A stretch of DNA of 29,224 bases from Beroe ovata (taxonomy: Eukaryota; Ctenophora; Nuda; Beroida; Beroidae). The stretch is taken from the NCBI GenBank assembly GCA_946803715.1, contig CAMPET010000148.1, positions 146,356-175,579 on the forward strand, read 5' to 3'. A program made the position numbers and the translations under genes. Of the stretch, positions 1-12,865 are shown one piece after another; within the stretch, counting starts at the first letter, position 1, and each line of letters begins with the position of its first letter. A model generated the notes under the pieces. It did not search any database. It was not told the origin of the DNA and worked only from the letters and a program-made list of their open reading frames with translations.

Positions 1-1572
1 TGTTCAGCACAAAACATGCATTGGTAGCCATAGTGCCAGAAAATGCTCCCAACTTAAAGTCACAAAACAAATAGCAAAACAATAGATTAATGTACCGATA
101 TAGTACGTTACAGCTGGCTCATAATACGAGTAGTGTTTATATACTTATCATCATGCGAGCATACAAAAATATATAATACGCTTCTTCATCCAGACGATTA
201 TATATTTTATATGAGAATCTGTGAATTGGACAAGCTGATACTCTTAACTAAACGAAGAGAGAGAGAGTGAATACATGAGAGTTGGTGTTTTTTAAATCCC
301 TCATGAAAATTAATCTTAACAGAAGAAAGCAATAATTACATATTTCTGCTTTTATAGGCGAGTTAATGATTCATGTTTTTGAATTATATAACTTGTTGAA
401 TGAAACTGGTTGATTACATGCTTTTGTTAATGCTTTTTTTCACGCGGATTATTTTGAGCGGTTCTTTCATCAATGATCGGCAAGCATGAGGTGCAATGAT
501 AATTTGATCAATCAAAATGACTGTCTATACTTAGTCCGGCTCGAGCAATTACCAGTCCATCATTTGACCATTGTACTAGAGTGGCCTTTTTTCGTATCAA
601 TGTCTTGTCAGATGTCGTAATATGACCTCTGACAATCAAAGAAGGCACGATGAAGAAGGTTACATGAAGTAGGAATAAGGTAATATAACAATAAGACGGT
701 AACGTTAACAAACCTGATAAGCTCTTACAAGCGGCATCTCGATTGACAAAGATTCATACATTAATGCATGAAAGGTACCGTTCATCAGAACTGTAAGAAT
801 ATAGGTCCTAAGCATACAGGGACAGTCATTGCCACCCCCAGAAATGCCACATGGTAGCGGGTTAGTGCTACAGGTGCCATATTGATGCCTGTCCTTATAA
901 TTTTCCTCCCATTACCATTCCAAATACATAAACTGCGAATGTCGATGATATATTCTTATGCAAAACAGGCGTACTGAAGACCCGATGTTATGAGGTAATG
1001 TCAACTGGATGAATTGGGATTACCATGACTGATCGCAATATGGAGATATGGGGAGTGTAAGATTTACGCTCTTTATGCAGTCTATCCGGGCATTTCACAA
1101 TGTAAATTAGTGCAATAAGCGCACATGCATGCATAATTACTAAAACTAACACGTGGATAAACGCGGCAAACTCGAAGTCTGAACGTACATGCCAACAGCT
1201 GTGAGTCTGTAAGTGCAAAGATGGAAAGTAGTTACTACATACTGGAATAGGATCCAGCGCCAAAAACTTGGTGAAAATAAAGCATTTATACCAGACCAAA
1301 TAAACCAAAAGATCCCTCTTCAATACACCAAGCAACAAACATGAAAACACCTGACCACAACAACAAGGCAAATTATAACGAAGTGAAACATTTAATTATG
1401 TTCGCTAAAATGAGTTCAATGATGGATTGGGGCACCAAACAAGAAAACAATGAAAGCATCTCAAATGATAACTTTGCAAACGGGAGGGATGAGGGGTAAA
1501 TAATTTCGTTGATTGTTCTAACTTGGGAGTTGGGATAAAATCCATTGTCTGCAGTGCTATAGCACTGGATTA

Positions 1573-1658
1573 TACACACACGTACACACGTACACACACA
1601 CACGTACACACACTCACTCACACACACACACACACTCACACACTCACACACACACATA
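1573..1658. repeat. CA microsatellite with GTACAC interruptions
   Basis: (CA)n interrupted by CGTA and CT steps. Confidence 0.95.
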
Positions 1659-4600
1659 TTGATATACACAAACTTATTCCAAGCAAATTCTGGGAATGCT
1701 AAGCTGGTCCTGCAGGATCACAAATCTAATGACGAAGTCATCAAACTATTGACCTTTGTCATGCTCAGTATCTTACATAGGAGAATTTTTGATTCTTGAG
1801 GCCTTATTCGTCTGGTTCATGATGTCTAGGTGGTGTGGTTAGATTTAGAAGTTCACAGAGTCACATCATCTACCGAAGTATAATCATTTTCCAACTTGAG
1901 ACTGATTTCCTGATATCATCATTGATCAGTTATTAGTAATATCGATTGTTGCCTGTAATCTTCTAATCATAGAAGATACAGTTACAATTTGGATCCATGT
2001 ATGAATTCGGAATGAGTTTGATACTTGCAGTACTATTATTACCTAACTGCATTTCTCTTCTGAAGAGAGAGTATATTGTAGTGAAATTCTGCTTTCTGGA
2101 TAAAAAGCAATTTAAAACCTCTTTGATATATTTAATTGAATTAGTAATAAATTAGCAATAAACTAGGCAATTCGATCACGCCCTGTTCTCTCCCTTCGTC
2201 CTTGATGGGCTCTTCTTCAGAAGTCACCAGACCACATATAATAATCGAACTGAGGCTATATTCATCATTTCAATGCTTGGATATTGGATAATAAGTATTG
2301 AGTACAGCAGAATCTGCCAGGCAGATAAGTATGATGAATCGTGAAATTACGGATGGAAATAGCAGAGTGTATTTTGGTCCTCATCATTTCCTTCCCATTG
2401 ATTTCACGTCCAGTAAGTTCATTCAGACAGATTTATAGGCAGCAATCAGCATAAAATTGATTTTCACTTGATGAAAGTAGATGGAAACATCTAAATTCTT
2501 GAATTATTTCTCCCTCTCATAATTTGGTGTTTTAATTTTTCAACATTTGCAAACTCAAATTAGGTTAACAGGTGAAATAGGTATCTTGATAGTTAGTTTT
2601 CTGAATGAATCAAGCTTACAGAACCTCATTCCATATTTTCCAAATTATTTCAAGTAACCCCCTGCCTCTATGCAGCAGAATAGATTATAGAAGTCCAGAA
2701 ATCAATACTATAACTTTACTATTTTCTATCATCATGTCAAATATATATCTCATAATTCCACGGCACTAATCGGACTATTAGTTCACAATAGAGTTCGAAC
2801 GTGTACGTCATGTATACAGGACAATATATTTCAACTCAGTTGGATTGCATAGAGCGGCCCATGCAGGGTTCTTTTGTTAGGATTTCAGAAGAAACCGGGG
2901 TTTATCAGTGCATCACAGACATTTTGTCAGTGTATTCTGCAATGACAGATTTTATCATCTCCATTCTCCTTTCATATATGAATGAACGTGCGTTCCATCG
3001 ACCTGCTGCTTTTTCATTGCTCATTCTGTGTGCTGTCCACTGAACACATCATGATAATGTACAGGATCGTTGCCATATCTGACGCAGATTTTATCTCATT
3101 ATTATTTTCATTGGAAGCACCCCAACATCCATCAATACATCATATATGCTATAGCTATCCATGGAAGCATCGGGGTTCTTGCCGTAACCACTTTGTTCCT
3201 GACGCTTCTTTATCCAAGTGAAGCATATTCACTCAACATATCATATTCTTCATCCACAAACAAAAGCTGTATAATGAATCCAAATTACAAATCATATATG
3301 TCACCACGATATTATATATGCCTTGCAATCATAAAGAAATGTCACCACTTACCACCTGTAGATCATTTGTCAACTTGACATAATATGTATGTGGGATACA
3401 TCTGTAGTGTTTTGACGACTCTGTCAGAAATCTGCCTCTGATCCATATATATCATGCTCCACGAATTCTATATCAGTCAGTACTGCTACTATGACACCAT
3501 TATTATCATGTGAACCTATGATCATTAGTGACACCAACTTTGCATGGGATTGGTCACGTTAGCAGTATTTTTTTGCAGTATATCTGCTGCATTCTGCGTT
3601 ACAGCATATTTATGGATGCGCAAAGTGACTCTAGAAAAAAAGTAGTTTCACTGTTAAGTTTGTTTTTTGGTTGTTGCCTGTTTGAAAATTAGAACTGTGC
3701 CCAACTTTTGAATCATTTTACGATGCAATCCCGAATCAGTACGACCTACTGCTGAGGCATGCAGCACACCTCACTTTCAACTCTCAACATCTCACTGTCG
3801 ACATCCTGATTTGACCTCCTATAGTAGTCCCTCCTATATGGTGTCTACATTGATCCGATCATTCAGTTTACTCCAAATTTTCAATCTGCACACCTTACTT
3901 TTTTCCACACTCCATCCCGATTAGGACTCTCCTAGTCCCTAAAATGGTGTCTACAGTAGACTTTCAGCTTTTACACGTCTACCGTGTTCGTCTGCTCTGC
4001 AAGTCAGAGTGTCTAGTGTACAGTAATTAATTGACGACATATATAATGTACATAATTAATTACCTATGTTATACTGTCTAACTATGTTATATATACGTCC
4101 CATGCAATATTATATACGGGCCCCTGCTGGTACATGCCACGACTTTTGTCAAGGTACCAGGCACACTGCCTATGGACAGTTGAATTCCTGGTACTATCTG
4201 ATGGATTTATATAGTGTACCTAGTGGAACCAGTTATTGCCCCCTCCTGACAACGTAATACAGCTTAATATTTTATCTGGTCAAATTTTTCCGCGTGCTAT
4301 GCCCGCATTCATCTTCTTTTTCTGAGAAATCGATTTTCCTGAATTTTTGTACAAAAATTTGTGTAGAATATTATTTTGATATGCGTTTTGAGAGGAAGGG
4401 AATATTATGTTTTTCACCTGTTTTAGCATGATGCCATATCATGGCGAGAGAGCCTATGAAGAGGTCCATATTGTTCTATATATCGAGTATCGTTTTATCT
4501 TTTGCATGCAGCTCTAACCATACCGCAGTACTTTTGTTTTAGTTTATAGTTTTCATTTTGTTTTGGTTGTCATTTCGCGCCTTTCCTGGTTTGTTCAATA

Positions 4601-4704
4601 TGGACATTCAAGTAGCATGCTAGGCGCTAGCTGATTGGAAAGTTGATTGTAGATTCATATAGTAAGATCATAGTATATGGGCGTGGTCACGAGCTACTAG
4701 ATAG

Positions 4705-4718
4705 GTTGCCATGGTAAC
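4705..4718. promoter_or_regulatory. Perfect X-box motif (RFX-type site)
   Basis: GTTGCCATGGTAAC matches the full palindromic RFX-factor consensus. RFX sites of this quality are known upstream of ciliary genes in animals, but no exon is recognisable nearby. The related palindrome GTTACCATGGTAAC occurs inside V3 (25419-25432), where it is coding. Confidence 0.55.
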
Positions 4719-5354
4719 CGGATTATTGTTGGTCACATGATGGCTTCCAGATTCACGGGGAATTACATGAATTATGAACATACAATCACCGCATAAATGA
4801 CTTATTACAATAGCAAAGCAAACTATATCTCTATGAATTAGGATACTACCTATAGGATAATATACACTGAGGTCTTATTTTTTCGTCGAAGTTATCTTAA
4901 GATTGACTCAAGCTGATCGGGAAGTCTGCGATGTTAACGCGCCCATCCCAGTTCTTTCTTCTGAATCCTGTAGCATTCAGAATGTCCCACCGTATACCTA
5001 ATGATAAGTTTTTACTGGTTCATTTTATAAACCCTTCACTCATGCAGTACATAGCCTATTTCATCAATCATCATGTAAGCGTTAATATCCCTGCCAAAAT
5101 GCCGTTTTTTCAGCTATACCAACTATAGATGGGCATATATATTTTATGTCGTTGTACGTACGCTGACCTGTAGGTCCTATGTTTTCGGTAAAATATTGTG
5201 AGCTCGTAGAAGGTCCTGTAACTTGAAATAGCGTTTATTTTTGTCATCTTTTTCTTTATATTTCCATTTTATTAATATGGTTCCGTGATTTTCCGTGAAA
5301 CCAGATGGATATTATGATACGCCCTCAAACCTTGCCTCATCCCCTTTACTTATG

Positions 5355-5392
5355 CATAACCTCTTTTCCACATCATAACCTCTTTTCCACAT
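5355..5392 (+). repeat. 19-bp direct repeat, two copies
   Basis: CATAACCTCTTTTCCACAT occurs at 5355 and again immediately after, at 5374. Confidence 0.9.
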
Positions 5393-5714
5393 CATCTTCC
5401 TTTTTAATATGTGTATTTTTTCATATTTTCATTCTAAAAGCATGTGTATATTGCGTACATCATATATTATGTTACCCAGATATCAACATATATGCTGACG
5501 AGTGACGTTGTTTTTCAAAGACGCTCCATATATGACTCAGAAATACCTATCTATATATTAACTGGGTAGGCATCAGGTCGATATCATCTCGGATTTATCT
5601 ATTACCACAGTCCTAAGTTCCGGTCTGGTTTAGGGGAAAAGCTTTCGGGCGGTTCGCTATATCGGCGCCCGCGTACTGTTCATTATTCACGATATATTTC
5701 ATCCTCTAGGTCTG

Positions 5715-5817
5715 TATATAAGTGTTTCTGACATCAGTTGCCAATAATAAATCCCTGAAGCGAAACACACACCACAAACCTATGTACGATTTTAGAGTCA
5801 GATCATCAGTATATGAG
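5715..5817 (+). other. Possible promoter and tiny first exon in duplicate copy 1
   Basis: TATATAAG (5715-5722) is followed 60 bp later by ATG 5782, 12 codons (MYDFRVRSSVYE) and a strong donor GTACGT at 5818. An acceptor-like gtttgacggcag ends at 6064, and a phase 0 join would read 14 more codons (LSSNTCNCPNPIEF) to TGA. The unit would be a 26-residue product, or a non-coding RNA. An AATAAA lies at 5746. Confidence 0.25.
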
Positions 5818-7581
5818 GTACGTATAATATGCTTGAGGATTTTTAAAACCGTCATACAGTAAATAGGTCAAGCGCATATGACTTAGGTTTTGAATTTGGT
5901 AGTTATAGATTTACTGATGTTAATATCATATACCCTCTGTCACGGTGATGTTTTACCTAATAGTCATCGGTTGGTGCTTGCTTGAACCTACGTGACTGAT
6001 CTGGGCTTCATGATGTGAAGTCTTTATCACTATTTTGAATTTTACTTGTTTGTGTTTGACGGCAGCTGTCCTCGAATACCTGCAATTGCCCCAATCCTAT
6101 CGAGTTCTGACTTCTTTTCCACAACATGTGTGTCTCATCATCCACCAGGTTTGACTCTTGTAAAAAACATGTTTACAGATAGATTTTGGTTCAGGACATC
6201 ATTAAGTAATCTCTCAATAAAGACAGTTCCATGCCCAAAAGTTGTCCTGAGAAATCACTTGTAACTTACTGAAGTTTACATTCTTTTGACGACTTATATG
6301 CGAAGTGAAATCGTGATTCATATACCCAAAGGCATTGCACGCTCTGAGCTAACGACTCTATATTTTCTGCCAAGGTATACAACTATTTCTGTGATCAAAT
6401 GTGACAGAAATACTGTACAGTGAGGAGAAACATATGATTTATGCTCGTGGCGCTAAATTTTACGACGAAAATTGATCTGCACGTGCGACGCGTTAGAAAA
6501 TTGAAACTTTTCAGGTTTCATATGATCTCGGTATCAAGGATAAAGGCAGTAGTACGTTTGATACTATTATTATTATCATTATAAATAGCATCTCGAAAAA
6601 AATTCGCCAAATATAACATGGAAACACGTTTTGCATCTGTGAGGATAAAGCCGAATTACGAGCTGCGCCCTTATTGGTTTACGTCCCCTGTTTTTTGCAC
6701 GAAATAGAAAACGAATAAATGTTCATTTTTCCAATTACCAAAGTTAACTAGAATGTGGTTTTTCTTAATTATTGCAGGGTGTACCCGCCAAACAACTTGT
6801 ATTTTAATTTGCTGAAATTAATTTTTATGCAAGCATATTAGTAAGGAATAAAATATTCTCCATCAACACTATATTAATCACATAATAAATAGCACTATTT
6901 ACTTAAGGAATTGCTGAAATATATTCATATTTTGAGTTGATAATAGAAAAAGACTTTAGTAATGTTCCCAAAAGGGAATTGATTTTCATAGTTAATAAAA
7001 GTATCTGCTGAATTTCATTTTGATTGCCATTAAATATTATATGTCATGAGGAGCCTCGATTTGATAACCGATATTTTGAAATCTGTAACTCATGTTAGCT
7101 AAACTCAACTGATATTGTCAGATCAATGTTTAACTTATTCATTATGCACCAAACTATAAGTTCAACTTCTGGAGTGATCATGACACAATTAGGTATGACA
7201 AAATGAGTGGTCTCAAGTCCGGCTGATAACAAAATTGTGACAGAAACGATGTACTCGAATAATAATTGGAGTAATTAAATTTGGAATTATGCAAATAAAT
7301 GAATTATGCGGTAATGATTGGACCTTATTATTAAGGTATATAAATGGTTGTTAAAAGTCACATAATTATATAAGCTTTAAAACCGGAAGACGAATACTTT
7401 ATGNCTCAGAAATACCTATCTATATATTAACTGGGTAGGCATCAGGTCGATATCATCTCGGATTTATCTATTACTACTGTCCTAAGTTCCGGTCTGGTTT
7501 AGGGGAAAAGTTCGGGCGGTTCGCTGTATCGGCGCCCGCGTACTGTTCATTATTCACGATATATTTCATCCTCTAGGTCTG

Positions 7582-7686
7582 TATATAAGTGTTTCTGACA
7601 TCAGTTGCCAATAATAAATCCCTGAAGCGAAACACACACACCACAAACCTATGTACGATTTTAGAGTCAGATCATCAGTATATGAG
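7582..7686 (+). other. Same promoter and tiny exon in duplicate copy 2
   Basis: TATATAAG at 7582 and the 12-codon ORF at 7651-7686 are identical in sequence to copy 1, including the GTACGT donor. The putative second exon (7929-7976) differs by one in-frame extra Cys codon and a Pro-to-Ser change, so the frame is kept. Confidence 0.25.
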
Positions 7687-9240
7687 GTACGTATAATATG
7701 TTTGGCGATTTTTAAAACCGTCATTCAGTATATAGGTCAGGCGCATAGGTTTTGAATTTGGTAGTTTTAGATTTACTGATGTTAATATACCCTCTGTAAT
7801 TGTTACGGTGATGTTTTACCTAATAGTCATCGGCTGGTGCTTGCTTGAACTTAGGTGACTGATCTGGGCTTCATGATGTGAAATCTTTATCACTATTTTG
7901 AATTTTACTTGTTTGAGTTCGACAGCAGCTGTCCTCGAATACCTGCTGCAATTGCCCCAATTCTATCGAGTTCTGACTTCTTTTCCACAACATGTGTGTC
8001 TCATCATCTAGCAGGTTTGACTCTTGTAAGAACATGTTTACAAATAGATTTTGGTCCAGGACAACATTAAGTGATCTCTCAATAAAGACAGTTCCATGCC
8101 CAAAATTGTCCTGAGAAATCACTAATTGTAACCTACTGAAGTTTACATTCTTTTGACGACTTATATGCGAAGTGAAATCGTGATTCTTATACCCAAAGGC
8201 ATTGCACGCTTTCAACTAACGACTCTATATTTTCTGCCATGGTATACAAATATTTCTGTGATCAAATGTGACAGAAATACTGTACAGGGAAGAGAAACAT
8301 ATGATTTATGCTCGTGGCGCTAAAGTATACGACGAAAATTGATCTACACGTGCGACGCGTTAGAAAGTTGAACTTTTCAGGTTTCATATGATCTCGGTAT
8401 CAAGGATAAATGCAGTAGTAAGCTTGATACTATTATAGTCATTATAAAGAGCATCTCGAAAAAAATTCAAATTTTCACCAATTTTCGCCAAATATAACTT
8501 GAAACCACGTTTTGCATCTTTGAGGATAAAGCCGAAATCCGACCTGCTTATTGTTTTACGTCCCCTGTTTTTTGCACGAAATAGAAAACGAATAAATGTT
8601 CATTTTTCCGATTACCAAAGTTAACTAGAATGTGGTTTTTCTTAACTATTGCAGGGTGTACCCGCCAAACAACTTGTATTTTTATTTGCTGAAATTAATT
8701 TTTATGCAAGCATAATAGTAAGGAATAAAATATTTTCCATCAACACTATGTTAATCACATAATAAATAGTACTATTTACTTAAGGAATTGCTGAAATATA
8801 TTCATATTTTGAGTTGATAATAGAAAAAACGTTAGTAATGTTCCCAAAAGGGATCGATTTTCATAGTTAAAAAAACTCTCTTAGCTGAATTTCATTTTGA
8901 TTGCCATATTGTCATGAGGAGCCTCGATTTGATAACCGATATTTTGAAATCATGTTAGCTAAAATCAACTGATATTGTCAGATCAATGTTTAACTTATTC
9001 ATTTTGCACCAAACTATAAGTTCAATTACTTTCGGAGTGATCATGACACAATTAGGTATGACAAAATGTGTGGTCTCAAGTCCAGCTGATGACAAAATGG
9101 TGACAGAAACGATTTACTCGAATAATAATTGGAGTAATTAAATTTTAAATTATGCAAATAAAAGATTAATTATGCGGTAATGATTGGACCTTATTATTAA
9201 GGTATATAAATGGTTGTTATTAAAAGTCACATAATTATAT

Positions 9241-12048
9241 TGCGGTAGATATCACCCCATTTGTGGACAAGGACAAAAAATCTGATCATTCATGTACCCA
9301 CAAACTACAAATATCGCGCATGATGAACCTTAATAAAGTTTGTAATTTAATTTCGGACTATAAATTAAATAATTAGGTCCCTTTCCTAATGATGTTTGTT
9401 TAGAATCAAAAGGGCCGGCTATCCATATAAAATGAACATATGTATTTAGCTGTGAGTGTGAGAGAGAGGGAGTCTTTATGGTGAGCTCATATTGCGTTTC
9501 TTTTCATTTTATTCATCCTATTGTTTCTTGCTCCTTACATACTTAAATCGTATTGAAACAAAGCCTTTTCAATTTGGTGAGTATTAGCATCATATATGTT
9601 CTGGTTCTTCTAGGGATTTATTTTGTTTTGTTTAAGTTCTCATCCTTCATGAATACTAGAACTTTTTTGCTAAACATACTAGGTACCTACGTAGTGTCTG
9701 GCGACGTAAATGTTAAAATATCGCATACCTAGGTACATTTTTGAACGTTTTCAGTCGACTTAAGAAAAATTCCTATGAAAAACCTGAACCGAGCTAACGC
9801 CCCAAATGCGGCAAAAAATTTGAGGTGTTCCTTAAAAAGTTAAAAACGAATTCCAATCCTTCTTTCGGAGGTGTTAGGATACTACGAAATATTTATGAAA
9901 AGTTTGGTTTTCGCAAAGGTGGAATCATCTTCAGAAATCATGAAGGTCATTTTCTTATTTCTGTAAACATTCAGGAATTATGGTCAATGGATAAAAATTT
10001 TTGACATTTTATCAACATATTGGGTGATAAAACTACAGATTCCAAGTTTTTTTAAACAAATGATGTCTGGTCGAAGCTAGGTTTTACTGAAAAATGTAAA
10101 CCTACTTTTCTCTAGATCTATAATAAAAGTTGAGCTATATGTACTAAGTATTCGACATCTCGGATGATATAGAGTTTTTTCTTGAAGAATCATTCTTGCC
10201 CACCTCTCTCCGTCCACAAGTTTTGTTTTTATCAAAACACAGGTTATAAAAACGACCACTCCCTATTTCCCACATAAGAATGTCACGTGCTCAGTTTTGT
10301 TTCGAATTTCACTTTCCGAGGAAGAGCTATATTTTCCCAAAATAGCAACACCAGCAGCGGCCCTCGCTTCGCAACATTGCAGACACTTCACACCCTCTTC
10401 ATATGTATGCCTCCCTTTGGCTGGCATGGAATATAGCGACCGCGGCTACAGTTTATATCGTTACTTCACGCCTTTACACTTCGGTGGACAATATATATAT
10501 GTAACAACAACATAGTGTCGCTCCAGCTAACCCCTGACTCCGCGAGTTTGTGTTGACGGATATACGTGTTCTTATCATTTATAGCAACTCTCTTCGTTTT
10601 ACTTCTCTCATATAGAAGTAGGTCCATAGCTTTGCAAAGTTATGAAGATGCGTTGTGCGAGACATTTTGTCGTGGGTAGGAATTAGGAAATTTGTGCGTT
10701 TTTTGCGATCGCGCGGGATACGTCCAGTGTCCACATACTCAGAGTGCGCGCCATCCGTGCTTATCACTAGGTATATCATGTGTTGTTTTTTCACGAGTTT
10801 GCGCTCTCTTTAATCTTGCTGCTATTGCTAATGATGTTTCGTGGCATATAATTTGAGGAATTTCGGTGTGTAAAAGGAATATTTTCATCATCTGAATTAT
10901 TTTATACCTCATCAGAAAATGTACACTGTACTTAGATGAAATAGTAAGCTGTACTCAGATCCTAATTATTTGAATCCACTCGCAAAAATTCATTATAATA
11001 TTTTCTTTGAGAAGATTCTAGAATCTGTAGAAGTGGAACTACCTTTGTTTATAATTTCATTTTTATGTTTTTATTTTTTCGTGCGGTGGCTTCCATGAGG
11101 CCCCCTTGGTTCATACGTGACACACACACACACACACACATATTAGTATGACATGTACGTGACACGCGCACTGGTGCGTGCTTGACCTTCACAATGATTG
11201 TCTAAAATTTCCAATTTCCGGACAAAACAATGTGCTTTGCACTTAGTTCTCGGTTGTTCATTCCCTGCATTGAACATGCTGTTGATATATTTCATGAACA
11301 ATATCTTATGTGCCCTCTTTTTCCAACTCAGAAGTATCGTGAGTTCTATGATATGAGCTGTTAATAACGTTAAGTTGTTGTAGCACAGGGTTATTAACGT
11401 GTTAATTGCCAGCTATATATACTAGGTTGTTAACAGTTTCTGTTACACTTCCCTTGTCACATTATATATTGGGATATTTTTGCTATCTATAGCTGTCCGG
11501 ATTAGTTATATCTATAGACACATGAGATGCTTCCAAGTCCATACCTATGCTTATAAATCTGCTATTTGCGAATGCCGGATCCATGATTTGTACTTTACAG
11601 ATTATTTCCTCCTATAATTTCGCTCCTGAAATTCTTTTTTGTCACATATGGTCTGCAGCACATATGTGTGATGAAGTAATCATCACCATTTTCGAGTTAA
11701 TTGAACTTAAATGAGCTCATCAAAGGAGATATCTAATTAAATGTAGCCTATTACCGTAGTATTATATTGATGATTTTGTCTATCTGCTGTCTTGAACATA
11801 GCACACACACATTCGCTCACTTGGCTGGCTTCGTAGATATATTAACGCTTGTTACATTGCGGGTGCTCTAATTGATACTGTCATTAATTTAAGGAGTCTG
11901 TGCTTAATATTATTCGATTTATAGGTAAATTCATGACATGAATCTGTCGAATTAGTTTGAAAATTAGTAAAAATATTTCTGCAAAAATGAAATAAATTCG
12001 GAAAAATTGTAGCCATTTCTTCTGTCGTGTTCACGACTCTCTCTACAG
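9241..12048. other. Non-coding region upstream of V1
   Basis: Mostly AT-rich. 10290-10790 is richer in GC and CpG and carries short frames on both strands (a minus frame with ATG at 10779 reads MIYLVISTDGAHSEYVDTGR and on to a stop at 10579), with no recognisable product. It could hold a promoter or a 5' exon of V1. A short CA run lies at 11121-11141. Confidence 0.5.
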
Positions 12049-12074
12049 CTAAATTTTCAACTCCGCCTTATTCA

Positions 12075-12769
12075 ATGCCACGTTCTAATATGCCATCTCT
12101 TACGATGCCATCTCTTACGATGCCATCTCATACGATGCCATCTTATCTAATGCCACCTAATTCTCCCAGGATGAGCTGTGCAGATAGTGACACAGACGAC
12201 GCCCCCCTTCCTCCACCTGTCAAGAAGAAGCGTCGCAGTCGGAGTTTTCTTCCCAAGATATTCAGCCCGTTCAAACGAACACCCAAGAAAAACTCTGTAA
12301 CCCCATCAGACCAACAAATTACCTATTGCAAGAAAGACAATACCAGCAACCCGCCGAAAATCGAGATTTGCACGGCAAAAAGTGACAGTATCTCAATCAA
12401 ATCGTCCAAATCAAACTCGATCAGGTCGATACTATCGGGATCGATCATATCGGAGGATTGGAACCCACTCAACGGAATCCAATTCAGCACTACGTCAAAT
12501 CCGAAACTCACGAACGGATCGTCGCTTTCGGCATCATCGCCGCACAACAACAACATCACGAGTAGTGCTTCCCCCGTAAACGTGCGGATACACTCGCCCG
12601 CGTCGCGCGGCAGTAACGGACGCTCCCCGTCGATCGGATCGCAGTCGCTGACGGTTCCCTTCACGCGAAAGGATCGGGCGAACAGTAACATCTCGATTTT
12701 CACGGAGGAGGAGTTACCATCGTTCCGGAGCGGGGCGTACATGCCGGGATTTGCTAAAAATAGATTCAA
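12075..12769 (+). CDS. Alternative first exon V1 of EF-hand (calmodulin-like) protein
   Basis: Open exon of 231 codons plus two bases. The open frame continues upstream to a GTG at 12027, but the first in-frame ATG is 12075, followed by five more in-frame ATGs inside a pentapeptide repeat (residues 1-30, MPSLT-like). Then come an acidic/proline stretch (ADSDTDDAPLPPP, residues 36-48), a polybasic-hydrophobic stretch (KKKRRSRSFLPKIFSPFKR, 50-68) and a Ser/Asn-rich, probably disordered region. The end FTEEELPSFR...NRF is followed by AA and the donor GTGAGT. Joining phase 2 to the exon at 28120 restores a Lys codon and gives NRFK-QIFDMFD, which matches the entering helix of a first EF-hand. GC content is above the flanks. 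A pyrimidine-rich stretch ending in acag just before 12049 is a possible splice acceptor, so V1 could instead be internal. The function of the N-terminal region is not recognised. Confidence 0.72.
12090..12149 (+). repeat. In-frame 15-bp tandem repeat coding MPSLT-type pentapeptides
   Basis: Four consecutive 15-bp units, each starting ATGCCATCT, encode MPSLT, MPSLT, MPSHT and MPSYL. MPRSN before them and MPPNS after them are degenerate flanking units. Every unit starts with Met, so V1 has several in-frame start codons in a row. Confidence 0.9.
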
Positions 12770-12865
12770 GTGAGTACACTCGATCGGGATTTGCTAAAAA
12801 TAGATTCAAGTGAGTACACTCGACCGGGATTTGCTAAAAATAGATTCAAGTGAGTACACTCGATC
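12746..12865 (+). repeat. Three 40-bp tandem copies spanning the V1 splice donor
   Basis: A unit that starts GGGATTTGCTAAAAATAG and contains TTCAAGTGAGTACACTCGA is present at 12746, 12786 and 12826, nearly identical each time. Each unit holds the end of the V1 exon and its GTGAGT donor, so three identical 5' splice sites stand in a row. Only the first gives an open frame into the constant exon; the other two lie behind the in-frame TGA at 12771-12773. Confidence 0.95.

Larger units (their letters stand above)
1..5535. other. AT-rich region without recognisable genes
   Basis: No frame here has coding character. The longest, a 127-residue minus frame at 988-1371, has a hydrophobic stretch (AAFIHVLVLVIMHACALIAL) but no family resemblance or clear splice context. 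A 65-codon ATG frame at 4931-5128 has no supporting feature. The region holds the CA repeat, the 19-bp repeat and the X-box listed separately. Confidence 0.6.
5536..9240 (+). repeat. Tandem duplication of a 1.84-kb sequence, N at the junction
   Basis: 5536-7371 and 7405-9240 match almost end to end with scattered substitutions and small indels. Both start CTCAGAAATACCTATC and end GTCACATAATTATAT; 33 bp lie between, ending in the N at 7404. No transposase, reverse transcriptase or terminal inverted repeats are visible. A 114-residue minus-strand frame at 7871-8215 is interrupted by one-base indels in the first copy, so it is not a conserved gene. Confidence 0.93.

Noticed and set aside
2788-2806. 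T-arm-like GTTCGAAC as a tRNA gene
   Set aside because: No acceptor stem, D-arm or anticodon arm could be built around it.
5536-9240. LTR retrotransposon pair
   Set aside because: TATA and AATAAA signals are LTR-like, but no reverse transcriptase, integrase, primer-binding site or TG...CA ends were found.
12323-12769. 148-residue minus-strand frame across V1
   Set aside because: It is antisense to an exon with a supported frame, donor and junction; an overlap shadow.
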